Assembly: GCA_019638495.1 (NCBI GenBank)
Contig: JAHBTQ010000005.1
Location: forward strand, 170,519-234,518
Length of the DNA: 64,000 nt
Direction: 5' to 3'
DNA from: Taibaiella sp.
GTDB taxonomy: Bacteria; Bacteroidota; Bacteroidia; Chitinophagales; Chitinophagaceae
This document shows, one piece after another, positions 17,008-25,362 of the stretch. The stretch's first letter is position 1, and each line of letters begins with the position of its first letter. The notes under the pieces are model-generated. The model saw nothing but the letters and a program-made list of their open reading frames with translations. It was not told the origin of the DNA and made no database searches. A program made the translations under genes and the position numbers.

Positions 17008-19299
17008 CTACTCAATTACATGATTATCCGCCATAATACGACCGTCTCGTTTTGACAAAATCAGCGAGTTCGCAGGTCGCAAAAGAAGCTCATCGGCTTC
17101 CAGGTAAGAACTAAGATTATCATTATCTATCCACACCTGCACCCGGGCACAACCGGCCGGCATCCGGAACCACGAATAGCCGCGAAACCACATACCCTCA
17201 TTGTCCGTACTTTCCTTCACCAGAGATTCTGCAGAACCGACTTCCTTCCCCGTAGCATCCATCAATTTTATCCGGCACACAGGGCTTCGATATGTGCCCT
17301 TTTCAAGCAAGAACCATAGTGAGAACTCATAAAGCTCATTCTCCCCCGCATGTACCGGAATTTCTGCCACCTTCATCAGACCCTGAGGTTGCATGAGCAT
17401 CGCTCCACCACCGTAAAACGGCGTTGCCGACTTCCCCGTATCGAAATGCTCATAAAAGTAGGTCGAGTTACTGCCAATGGATGTGTCCCCATCTGGCAGA
17501 GATGTTGTCATCTTCAACACGCTATCATGATTCTTCCGGTCAGCCTCACGTATGCGGGCAGGGTAACAAGCAGATACCCGCCACTCCAGGAAATTACCTA
17601 TGGGATCAGACGCATTTACAAGATACTGTTGATCCGGGTCCAGCTCACTATAGTCCAGGTTCAACAACAGGAACGGCTTGTCATCCTTTATTTCATCCAG
17701 CACTGGCTTGTGCACATAGGGCCCGCCAGCAATTTTTACCTGCTTAAATATCTGCGACCACGACGAGCGCGCCATCATGGCGTCTATGAGTGGCAGGTGC
17801 AGCTGCAGTCCGGCAGTAGCCGCGCCCTTTATGCTGTGATGAATAATGCTCCTGTCAAACCATATCTTATCAGTTCCCACCTCGAAAAAAGGCAGAATCA
17901 GCAATGCCTGGAATTGTCTCGGATTGTATTCCTTACCGGCGAGGAATTTCCCCCAACTATACCCAACATTCCCAGCCAGCTCATCATAATGCTTTTGCGC
18001 ATCGGAGAACCGTTGCCGGATTGTTACTACATGCACTGCCGCCTCAGCACCCCATACTGTGAAAGAGACGGCAAGCAGCGATATAGCCATAACCGTTCTG
18101 CCCTTTGCCCTTAGCACAGTAAACCACCGGCTTGTGTAAACTGTGCCGCACACACAAATAATGTAGTAGAATATCCATGAGAAGCGTCCCATGGTCCTGA
18201 ACTGCTTGAACGCTGATAGGTTGTTGTAAAGCCAGTCTACCTCACTTATATAGGGCACTACCATGCTCATCACGAGCCCGCCTAGTGCCACAAGCAGCCA
18301 CGGGCGGAGATCCCCATTTTCATTTGACGCGACACGCTTCGCACGTTTTCTTAGTGCATGCATAGCCGCGAGGAGCATGGCACCCAGCACCACAACGCCT
18401 GCATAGGCATATCCTTCCCGTCCCTCCTCCAAATTCACATGGTGTATGTGATCCCGAAAAAACTGCCAGAATGGCGACATGGGTGATGTGAGCACATCTT
18501 TTAGCTTGGTCCGGTATTCGAGCATGCCGTATGGCGCCGTAGGCCTATCTTTCACATGATCGGTAAGCTTCACAAACAGCGCAAATAATCCGGGCACAGC
18601 AACTGCTGCGGTGCCCACCGGCACCAGGCGCTTCAGCCGAACCGGTATGTTATCCCGGTTGGTGACAAAGTAAACCGCACCATAGAGCGCCAGCCAGATG
18701 AAAACTAACGCTGCGAAGTATGGATGCAGCAGCGAGACAATAACACCCAACAGCGCCACGAAAAGCATATATCGCCATGAGCCGGAATTATGATACCGGT
18801 AGGTCCACCAGAAGCACATGGGAATTACACAAACGTACGAAAGCCCGAAATGACCCAGTGTCCTGTATAGCTGCGGCGAACAAATGATGATGAGCCCCGA
18901 TGCCACCAGCGATATAGCCGGCAACACTCCAAAAGATACCATTGTACGAAAGGAGTAGTAGACGCCGAGTACATAGCTCAGCAATATGGTCCACCACATC
19001 ACAGTTAGTGCTGTCCCTATAGAAACACCGCCGATACTGCCTAGTGTCACCGACAACAACGGTTGACCATCCGTATAAAGAATATGCTCTCCATAGGGAT
19101 AATTCATGCTATAGGTCCACGTACCAGATTCATACAATACGTGATAGAGATAGGAATAGATGTTCTTACCGCCGTCGCTCGTTACACCGGGCAATGTGGT
19201 GGACGGATGAAACACCAGGGAAGGGAACAACAATACAACCACCCCTAACGCAAAGAGGAGAGCAACTATAGACCACGAAAAAGGGCGCTGGTTGTTCAT
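17008..19299 (-). CDS. GT-C-like polytopic membrane protein (paralog A)
   Basis: A 763-residue protein with about 10-12 membrane segments over the first 440 residues and a soluble C-terminal part of about 320 residues. The first periplasmic loop has SDGGKNIYSYLYHVLY followed by NYPYGEHILYTDGQP; the acidic residue after the first membrane helix is the usual place of the GT-C catalytic residue. The C-terminal end looks like a beta-sandwich (LYEFSLWFLLEKGTYRSP ... FRMPAGCARVQVWID). It is clearly paralogous to the gene at 20727. A TACTTTAG element lies four bases before the ATG. A sugar-lipid or glycan role is inferred, not shown. Confidence 0.7.
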   Translation of the reverse strand: MNNQRPFSWSIVALLFALGVVVLLFPSLVFHPSTTLPGVTSDGGKNIYSYLYHVLYESGTWTYSMNYPYGEHILYTDGQPLLSVTLGSIGGVSIGTALTVMWWTILLSYVLGVYYSFRTMVSFGVLPAISLVASGLIIICSPQLYRTLGHFGLSYVCVIPMCFWWTYRYHNSGSWRYMLFVALLGVIVSLLHPYFAALVFIWLALYGAVYFVTNRDNIPVRLKRLVPVGTAAVAVPGLFALFVKLTDHVKDRPTAPYGMLEYRTKLKDVLTSPMSPFWQFFRDHIHHVNLEEGREGYAYAGVVVLGAMLLAAMHALRKRAKRVASNENGDLRPWLLVALGGLVMSMVVPYISEVDWLYNNLSAFKQFRTMGRFSWIFYYIICVCGTVYTSRWFTVLRAKGRTVMAISLLAVSFTVWGAEAAVHVVTIRQRFSDAQKHYDELAGNVGYSWGKFLAGKEYNPRQFQALLILPFFEVGTDKIWFDRSIIHHSIKGAATAGLQLHLPLIDAMMARSSWSQIFKQVKIAGGPYVHKPVLDEIKDDKPFLLLNLDYSELDPDQQYLVNASDPIGNFLEWRVSACYPARIREADRKNHDSVLKMTTSLPDGDTSIGSNSTYFYEHFDTGKSATPFYGGGAMLMQPQGLMKVAEIPVHAGENELYEFSLWFLLEKGTYRSPVCRIKLMDATGKEVGSAESLVKESTDNEGMWFRGYSWFRMPAGCARVQVWIDNDNLSSYLEADELLLRPANSLILSKRDGRIMADNHVIE

Positions 19300-19303
19300 G
19301 CTG

Positions 19304-19311
19304 CTAAAGTA
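19304..19311 (-). promoter_or_regulatory. -7-like promoter element TACTTTAG
   Basis: On the minus strand TACTTTAG (one mismatch to TAnnTTTG) is followed by CAGC and the ATG at 19299. This again predicts an almost leaderless message. Confidence 0.35.
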
Positions 19312-19326
19312 AGGCGGGCAACGGAG

Positions 19327-19674
19327 TTATGCGTCATTTTCGTCTACATGAAGCCGGTGAAAGATCCGGTGAGCTGCAGGCGCCAGTATAATTCCAATAT
19401 TGGTGATAAATGCAACTCCGCTAAACAACGCATATGCCGAGGAAAAAAGTTTGCCACCCGTGTTCTTTATTTCCACCACGGGCCCCATACCGCTCAGGAT
19501 CATCGACGCATTATGCAGCGAATCTATCCACGGTACATTTGCACAATAGTGGTATCCCAATACTCCTATAGCCAGGCAGACGGCCAGGAGCGCAATGGCC
19601 ACTAAACCGCTGCGCAACATCCGCGACACAAACACCGCCTTTGGCGCCACGGGCTCATCCTTATGCTCGTACAT
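19327..19674 (-). CDS. Small two-helix membrane protein resembling an ion-channel pore domain
   Basis: A 115-residue protein from the ATG at 19674 (MYEHKDEPVAP); a TTG at 19701 would add nine residues. Two membrane segments (LVAIALLAVCLAIGVLGYHYC and SSAYALFSGVAFITNIGIIL) flank a loop with WIDSLHNASMILSGMGPV. The order helix, W-D-S-L-x-x-A-S pore-like helix, filter position, G-x-L-F-S-x-x-Y-A-L-F-S-G second helix matches the two-helix potassium channel layout (Ion_trans_2), but the filter signature TVGYGD is absent; the equivalent stretch reads SGMGPV. It is therefore channel-like, not a proven channel. Confidence 0.6.
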   Translation of the reverse strand: MYEHKDEPVAPKAVFVSRMLRSGLVAIALLAVCLAIGVLGYHYCANVPWIDSLHNASMILSGMGPVVEIKNTGGKLFSSAYALFSGVAFITNIGIILAPAAHRIFHRLHVDENDA

Positions 19675-19784
19675 AAAATGATTTGGCAGCAATTTCGGCA
19701 AAAAGGCTCATAAGAACCTCAAAGACAACCTGGTAAAAAGATGTTATTGCTCCACATATTTTTCCGGCCACAACCAACATACGC

Positions 19785-19792
19785 TATATTTG
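19785..19792 (+). promoter_or_regulatory. -7 promoter element TATATTTG
   Basis: Perfect TAnnTTTG, 33 bases before the lipoprotein ATG at 19826. No clear -33 TTG. Confidence 0.45.
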
Positions 19793-19825
19793 AAATACTC
19801 TTTCATTATACTAAAAACCACTTTT

Positions 19826-20233
19826 ATGAGAACTACCTGCTTTTGCGCCATGGCGCTCTTACTTGCTTCGTGCTCTTCGCCTGAAGAAAATAATGAGGAA
19901 AAACTCAGAAGTTTCTATGCCTGGTACATCACCTACAATGACACTTCCTCTGCTACTGTACCGAAAGATTCCATCGAGAAATACTGCACAAAATCCTTCA
20001 TTAGAGACTTCATGCATGACCCGGATCTCGACTACGACCCCATCACGTCTACCCAGGACTTTGATAAGAATTGGGTAAACTCCATCATGGTTTCAAAGGC
20101 CACTCAAGACCGTCAGAAGATCTATCGCGTATCATTCCTCACTGACGACAAGGAAAAAATAAGCCACAACATCGTAGTGACTATGGGCAAGGAACAGGGT
20201 GCTTGGAAAATAGACCTGGTTAAAGACAATTAA
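19826..20233 (+). CDS. Small lipoprotein, DUF3828-like
   Basis: A 135-residue lipoprotein. The ATG at 19826 gives a lipoprotein signal (MRTTCFCAMALLLASC) with the lipidated Cys near residue 16; a TTG at 19790 upstream lies inside the promoter element. The mature part (FYAWYITYND ... YCTKSFIRDFM ... NIVVTMGKEQGAWKIDLV) has the look of the DUF3828 group: an NTF2-like single domain with a terminal W-K-I-D strand. The function is unknown. Its stop codon overlaps that of paaD on the opposite strand. Confidence 0.7.
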   Translation: MRTTCFCAMALLLASCSSPEENNEEKLRSFYAWYITYNDTSSATVPKDSIEKYCTKSFIRDFMHDPDLDYDPITSTQDFDKNWVNSIMVSKATQDRQKIYRVSFLTDDKEKISHNIVVTMGKEQGAWKIDLVKDN

Positions 20234-20730
20234 TGGCACTTAAAGTGCTCAAATGGTTCCTTGCAGGATAGGCACTTGTAGAGCGATTTGCAGGATGTAG
20301 GCCCAAAACGGCTTACCAGCTCAGTTTCGTCCGATCCACACCGCGGGCATTCCACCTCTTCCTCCTCAAACAGGGAGAGTGTTTCACCCGACTTACGTGT
20401 GGGTGGCGCAATTCCATATTCCTTTAGCTTGCGTTTGCCCTCTTCGCTCATCCAGTCCGTTGTCCAGGCCGGGCTCAGCTGTTGTGTCACTAACACCTCT
20501 CGTACACCACGGCTTAGCAACGCCATACGCACGCCTATTGATATAACATCCATTGCAGGGCAGCCACTGTACGTGGGCGTTATCACCACTGTTACTTTTT
20601 TGCCTTCATCTGCCACCGCTACATCACGCACAATGCCAAGGTCCAGAATAGTAAGCGCAGGCACCTCCGGGTCAGTAACCTCGGAAAGCCATTTCCAAAC
20701 ATGTTCTTTCGTTATTCCCTGTTCCATCAC
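20230..20730 (-). CDS. paaD: PaaD-like protein (phenylacetyl-CoA epoxidase assembly factor)
   Basis: A 166-residue protein. Residues 10-100 are a MIP18/DUF59 domain (VTDPEVPALTILDLGIVRDV ... SGCPAMDVI), and the C-terminal about 40 residues form a zinc ribbon (CPRCGSDETELVSRFGPTSC, then CLSCKEPFEHFKCH). This combination is specific for PaaD (PaaJ), needed for maturation of the di-iron PaaABCE phenylacetyl-CoA epoxidase. No paaA, B, C or E is in the window. Instead the ATG overlaps the stop of a GT-C-like membrane gene (ATGA), so it is the last gene of a glycosyltransferase-type operon. A more general Fe-S or metal-delivery role is possible. Confidence 0.85.
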   Translation of the reverse strand: MMEQGITKEHVWKWLSEVTDPEVPALTILDLGIVRDVAVADEGKKVTVVITPTYSGCPAMDVISIGVRMALLSRGVREVLVTQQLSPAWTTDWMSEEGKRKLKEYGIAPPTRKSGETLSLFEEEEVECPRCGSDETELVSRFGPTSCKSLYKCLSCKEPFEHFKCH

Positions 20731-23027
20731 TTTCTACCTTGTATTAGTAAATGTCCATTTGCCATTATGCCTCTGTCCACCTTTGAAATGATTGTTGCAC
20801 CTGCCGGTCGAAGCAAAACCTCATCCATCGCTATATACGCAGGTGCCAGCTCGTTGATAACCCTGCACTGCACCTGCCTGCACGCGGCTGGCATGTAAAA
20901 ATAAGCCGAAGCCCGGTACCAGTCGCCGCGGCTATCTACTGACTGATTGGTCTTAACAGTAATTTCAGAGATCGGCTTACCGTTTGCACCATTCATTTGC
21001 AGCACCACATCCGGCGAGCGATGATCCTTGTATTCCAGTTTGAACCAGCACGAGAATTCGTAGATGGTGCTGTCCTGCAACGCTGCCATCGGGATCGTAG
21101 CCAAAATGCTGTCATAACTGCTAATACAAGGTATGCCGCTAAGTTCACCAGAAGGCATTGATGGACTTTCATTAAAATGTTGAGCATACCAGGTACCGCA
21201 ATCTCCCAGGCAAGTATCGGCACCGGGAGCAAGCAGTTCAGCGACCTTCATTACACTGTCTACATTTGCCCTGTCATTTGCCGCTATACGCTGCGGGTAG
21301 CAGGCATAAACCTTGCACTGTGAATATTCACCTAGGTAATCTGAAGCCTTCAGTAGGTATGCCTCATCCGGTGACAGCGCATTGATGTCGTAGTTTAGCA
21401 ACAGCAATGGCTTATCACTCCTTATCAACTGCAGTAGCGGCTTTTCAGCATACGGTCCGGCCACAGTTTTAGCAAGGTCCTTTGCCCGCTGTATCGAAGA
21501 TCGCGACATCATCGCGTCCACAATAGGCAACTTCAGTTGTAGCGAGGCCTTTGCACCAAGTGTCATCAGCCACCCCGGGTCGCCGATCCACAACTTCTCC
21601 GTGCCCACATTGTAATACTTCAGCAGCAGCAATGCCTGGAAATCTTCAGGCCTCTTTCCATGCTCCGCCAGAAACTGTTTCCAGTTCTGCTCCCTGGTGC
21701 TGAAGATAACTTCATAGTTGTATCGGCCCTGGTCTGCAACCTTTCGCATAGCTTGTATATACCCATACACCTCTACAGACCACACTGCGAGTGCCAGCGA
21801 AAGCAACCCTACCGCAATACCGCGCTTACCGGTCGACACCAGTGCTTTAAACCATTCGTAAATAGTGACCACAGAGTACACGCCCACGATGTAGTAGAAT
21901 AGCCATGCGAACCTCCCTATCGTGCGTATCTGCTTGAACACAAAGAGCACCTTCATCAATCCGGGTATGTGCCACCTCATAGGCACTCCCATACTAAACA
22001 GCAGGATGCCAAAGGCCATAAACATGGCTATCAACGTCAGGAATGATGCCCTGTGCTGAGGTTCCCTGCGCCGCCGCAGGTAGAAGACAGGCAGTGCTAT
22101 TACTAGCACAGCAATAACCACGAGACCGATATAGCCGAAGCCCTCGCCCCCGTCTGCAACATTATGCAGCCAGCCCTTATCACTCACCACTTTCCAAAAT
22201 GGCGAGAATGCGGAAGATATTATTCTGCTGGGAGTTGAGAACCCCTCTGCTGACGCATATGGTGTTGCCGGTCTGTCCTTTATTGGATCAGTGACTTTCA
22301 TTACAAGCATTACCAGCACCGGCACCGCTGTAGCTGCCGACAACACCGGCAACATCGCTTTCACTTTTTCTGCAACTTTCCCTCGCTCAAATAGCACATA
22401 CCCACCTGCAAAGGCACCGGCCCAAACCAGCACAACGCCTGCGTAGTAAGGATGGATGAATGAAAACAGAAATCCCAGTATGGCCACATAAACCCAGTAC
22501 TTTAGTTTCCGCTCCTGGTACCAGGCAAGTGTCCAATACAGCAACATCGGTACAAAGCTCACGAACGATAGTGCATAGTGCCCCCGCAATCTTATCCATT
22601 GTGGGGTCAACATTCCTATGAGACAAGCTCCTGCAATGGCCCATACCGGCGGCACAGCCAGCCGCAATAGCGCCTTATAGAGATACAAGATCGAAAGCAC
22701 ATAACTTAGGCCAATTGCCCACCAGAGTGTAGTTAATGCAGTGTCCGCTGATACGTTGCCTAGCGATGCAAACAAGACCGACAGCACCGGTACCCCATCT
22801 GTAAATACTATATGCTCGCCATATGGATAGTTCATACCCTCAAACCAATATCCGCTGCCATACATGCTATGATACAGGTACGTGAAGCTATTCTTGCAGC
22901 CATCGCCGCCTATTTCGGGCAGCACATGTTCCGGCTCTGTCACCAGGTAAGAAAGGCCCAAAGTAACTAGTAGCGCAGCAACAGCCACGGCTATAAAAAA
23001 CCAGTATATTCTTTGACGTCCGGTCAT
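20727..23027 (-). CDS. GT-C-like polytopic membrane protein (paralog B)
   Basis: A 766-residue paralog of the protein at 17008, with the same opening (GGDGCKNSFTYLYHSMYGSG, then NYPYGEHIVFTDGVP), about 10-12 membrane segments, the inner RTIGRFAWLFYYI motif and a beta-sandwich-like C-terminus (YEFSCWFKLEYKDHRSPDV ... FYMPAACRQVQCRV). It overlaps the GT2 gene upstream and paaD downstream, each by four bases, so the three are translated as one operon. With a polyprenol-sugar-synthase-like GT2 just upstream, it may use a polyprenyl-phosphate sugar as donor; this is inference from context. Confidence 0.7.
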   Translation of the reverse strand: MTGRQRIYWFFIAVAVAALLVTLGLSYLVTEPEHVLPEIGGDGCKNSFTYLYHSMYGSGYWFEGMNYPYGEHIVFTDGVPVLSVLFASLGNVSADTALTTLWWAIGLSYVLSILYLYKALLRLAVPPVWAIAGACLIGMLTPQWIRLRGHYALSFVSFVPMLLYWTLAWYQERKLKYWVYVAILGFLFSFIHPYYAGVVLVWAGAFAGGYVLFERGKVAEKVKAMLPVLSAATAVPVLVMLVMKVTDPIKDRPATPYASAEGFSTPSRIISSAFSPFWKVVSDKGWLHNVADGGEGFGYIGLVVIAVLVIALPVFYLRRRREPQHRASFLTLIAMFMAFGILLFSMGVPMRWHIPGLMKVLFVFKQIRTIGRFAWLFYYIVGVYSVVTIYEWFKALVSTGKRGIAVGLLSLALAVWSVEVYGYIQAMRKVADQGRYNYEVIFSTREQNWKQFLAEHGKRPEDFQALLLLKYYNVGTEKLWIGDPGWLMTLGAKASLQLKLPIVDAMMSRSSIQRAKDLAKTVAGPYAEKPLLQLIRSDKPLLLLNYDINALSPDEAYLLKASDYLGEYSQCKVYACYPQRIAANDRANVDSVMKVAELLAPGADTCLGDCGTWYAQHFNESPSMPSGELSGIPCISSYDSILATIPMAALQDSTIYEFSCWFKLEYKDHRSPDVVLQMNGANGKPISEITVKTNQSVDSRGDWYRASAYFYMPAACRQVQCRVINELAPAYIAMDEVLLRPAGATIISKVDRGIMANGHLLIQGRK

Positions 23028-23743
23028 CTTTTCCTGTTCATCAACAGTCGGGCAAAGTTGACCATTTCGGGCAATAAAATGCGATAATTCATTCTGCGGA
23101 AACGAATGTTCTCTTTCAGCGTCACCGGAACCGCCTCCACCCTGGTTGCGGGATTATGATAGCAGTCGTACACAAACTCCAGGTCAAAAAGATATCGATC
23201 TATTGTGGTGCTCAGAAATATATCTATCGCTTCCCTGCGCATACCCTTTAGACCGCATTGTGTATCTGTTACCGGCATGGAAAGGAAAATACGCGTGAGC
23301 GCTCGCAGCAATTTCGATATCACTCTCCTCGCTGTGGGCACCTTGTCATAGTATTCACTGTTCTTAATACCTATAGCCACATCACAAGCACCACTCCTAA
23401 GTCGGCCATAAACCTCGCATATACTTTCCGCAGTATATGGAAAGTCTACATCAGTATAGATGATTATGTCGCCGGTAGCTGCGGCCACTCCCTTCCTCGT
23501 TGCATAGCCTTTGCCCCTGTTGTTCGAATAGGTTATCAGCTTCAGGGTCGGTATCGCGTCACGGATTTTAGAAATTGCTCCCGGGGTTACGGCATCGCTT
23601 TCGCCATCCATCACCAATACCAGCTCGGTCGCTTCGCCTGTGTGCCTCAGAAAAGAACGGTACTCCCTGACGATTACTTCATCCCAGCCGGGCGGTGGGT
23701 TGTAGCAGGGCAATACGATAGATACAGGCATCGGCGTGCGCAT
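23024..23743 (-). CDS. Family 2 glycosyltransferase, polyprenyl-phosphate sugar synthase-like
   Basis: A 239-residue GT-A enzyme. VSIVLPCYNPPPGWDEVI opens the nucleotide-sugar fold, VLVMDGESD gives the first acidic site, NNRGKGYATRKGVAAATGDI and the DxD-type motif YTDVDFPY follow, then DTQCGLKGMRREA near residue 165. The arrangement is that of dolichyl-phosphate glucose/mannose synthases (ALG5/DPM1 type). No C-terminal membrane helices are present, so it probably works at the cytoplasmic face with the membrane protein encoded next to it. It is the first gene of the three-gene operon. Confidence 0.88.
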   Translation of the reverse strand: MRTPMPVSIVLPCYNPPPGWDEVIVREYRSFLRHTGEATELVLVMDGESDAVTPGAISKIRDAIPTLKLITYSNNRGKGYATRKGVAAATGDIIIYTDVDFPYTAESICEVYGRLRSGACDVAIGIKNSEYYDKVPTARRVISKLLRALTRIFLSMPVTDTQCGLKGMRREAIDIFLSTTIDRYLFDLEFVYDCYHNPATRVEAVPVTLKENIRFRRMNYRILLPEMVNFARLLMNRKR

Positions 23744-23858
23744 TTACTGAAATAACAGGAAAAGGCCCGTAAAATTGTGTTGACTCTCTTATTCTCGCGC
23801 CGACACCGAAAAGTTTGCCACTGCAATGCAGGTGCACTCCCGTTTTAGGCCAAAGAGA

Positions 23859-24701
23859 CTAGTTAAACTTGTCGTGCAGGTTATAAGTATCGTGCGTATT
23901 ATACCATGCCCATTCGCGCCAGCCTCCCGAGAACGGCATTATAACTATGCCAGCGGTTAACTGAGAACTGGAACTCAGCGTTATCGGTCCGTCATTGTAG
24001 CCGTCCAGCTTATGGTTCACGTCCAGCAAGTTTATGTTACCCATGCTATACATCAACCGTATTTTCCAGCAGAAGCCGGTAAACAACGAAAGATCAAATT
24101 TTGCATATGGCAGGCAGCTATAACCCCATTGTGATTTGAATCCGCTGATTTCAGGAAGTGTCGTCGTCATGATCTGAGGTATCAGGCCGGCTCCCATCGA
24201 CACCCCAAAAGGTAGGCGCTTTGTAAGGATAGCGTCATTACCGATCTTGTAATCTACGCCTATAGGCAGCACCACCTGCATGGTACTTGCACTTAACGGC
24301 TTCGAGGCAGCGCTGTATCCACCGCCCGATGACATCGTCTGGTTCATGTCTGCCCACTTGTACGAATTCACTCCCAGTTGCACGGCTACAGCCCAGCAGC
24401 TAATGTGACCTGTTGCTTTAAATGGAAGGTTCAGACCAATAAAACCTCCATTTCCGCTGCCGGCCATGTTACGGGATGCAGTACTATCGCCCCTGAACTC
24501 ACCCCCGGCGCCCAATATGGTAACTACGCCGGTAAACTTGCCCGACACGTTCGTAATGCCGCCACCAATCTCATACCGGCGAGGATTCCGCAGATTGCTC
24601 CAAAACGGAGCTACAGTATGCTCATATTGGCCAAACGACAGCTCAGGCAAAAATGCCAGCGCAAACGCAGTTATAAGGCAGGCTCTCCTGGTAAAGTTCA
24701 T
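23859..24701 (-). CDS. Exported outer-membrane-type protein of unknown function
   Basis: A 280-residue protein from the ATG at 24701 (MNFTRRACLITAFALAFLPE), a signal peptide ending near SFGQ; the upstream in-frame ATG at 24740 would bury it. The mature sequence is rich in Gly and aromatic residues in alternating strands (YEIGGGITNVSGKFTGVVTI, GGFIGLNLPFKATGHISCW, TGFCWKIRLMYSMGNINLLD), as in a beta-barrel. I cannot place it in a named family. It diverges from the SET-domain gene; a TATATTTA promoter-like box lies about 20 bases upstream on the minus strand. Confidence 0.65.
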   Translation of the reverse strand: MNFTRRACLITAFALAFLPELSFGQYEHTVAPFWSNLRNPRRYEIGGGITNVSGKFTGVVTILGAGGEFRGDSTASRNMAGSGNGGFIGLNLPFKATGHISCWAVAVQLGVNSYKWADMNQTMSSGGGYSAASKPLSASTMQVVLPIGVDYKIGNDAILTKRLPFGVSMGAGLIPQIMTTTLPEISGFKSQWGYSCLPYAKFDLSLFTGFCWKIRLMYSMGNINLLDVNHKLDGYNDGPITLSSSSQLTAGIVIMPFSGGWREWAWYNTHDTYNLHDKFN

Positions 24702-24790
24702 ACTCAAGTCACTTTGAGTTGTAAATATATAAAAAGACATCTAAAAACTGCATTTTGCAGGGCATTACCTGCTTTTTGCATCCCGAGGGT

Positions 24791-24798
24791 TATTTTTG
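24791..24798 (+). promoter_or_regulatory. -7 promoter element TATTTTTG for the SET gene
   Basis: Perfect TAnnTTTG element ten bases before the ATG at 24809; predicts a very short leader. Confidence 0.45.
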
Positions 24799-24808
24799 GA
24801 AGATTATT

Positions 24809-25198
24809 ATGCGTAAGACCTACCTTTTTATCGGTCAAACTCAGGCCAAAGGCCGCGGTATGTTCACATCCCGCAATATTAAGGCCGGCACCATCATCGA
24901 AAAGGCACCGGTAATCGTGATGAGTGCCGAAGACCGCGCAATGCTGGACAAAACACTTCTATACAATTATATATTTGAATGGAATCCCGCAGGCCAAAAC
25001 CTTTGTTGCATGGCGTTAGGCACAGTCCCAATATACAATCACTCATATGCGTCAAACTGCGAATACTTCATGGACTATGACGCCGAAGAAATGTACATCA
25101 AAACAGTAGCAGACATTAATGCCGGCGAGGAACTTACGATCAACTATAATGGTGACTGGAACGATGAGAAAAGAGTATGGTTTGACGTAAAAGAATAA
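24809..25198 (+). CDS. SET-domain protein
   Basis: A 129-residue protein that is essentially one SET domain. The ATG at 24809 (MRKTYLFIGQTQAKGRGMF) was chosen because it directly follows a -7 element and precedes the conserved KGRGMF. The core motif NHSYASNC (NHSxxxN type, SAM and lysine binding) and the C-terminal GEELTINYNGDW (the Tyr-containing loop) are present. SET proteins methylate lysines; the bacterial target is unknown. The pre- and post-SET cysteine clusters of eukaryotic enzymes are missing. Many bacterial genomes carry such minimal SET proteins. Confidence 0.85.
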   Translation: MRKTYLFIGQTQAKGRGMFTSRNIKAGTIIEKAPVIVMSAEDRAMLDKTLLYNYIFEWNPAGQNLCCMALGTVPIYNHSYASNCEYFMDYDAEEMYIKTVADINAGEELTINYNGDWNDEKRVWFDVKE

Positions 25199-25362
25199 TT
25201 TCCTTCAAAACTAACATCTCTACCCTTTCACTCGTCCCTCTCGGGGCAATACCCGGGCTGTCCCCCGCGTAAAATCTTTCAGAAAATTATAAATGAATAC
25301 ATTATTTTTACGGAACTAATGTCCACACTGCTCTAAGGCGGTGGGGCTCAAACATTGCGTAT

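Noticed and set aside
25225..25270. Third copy of the GC-rich palindromic repeat after the SET gene
   Set aside because: Shares CACTCGTCCCTCTC with the start of the family but lacks the purine-rich second half; could not be aligned with confidence.
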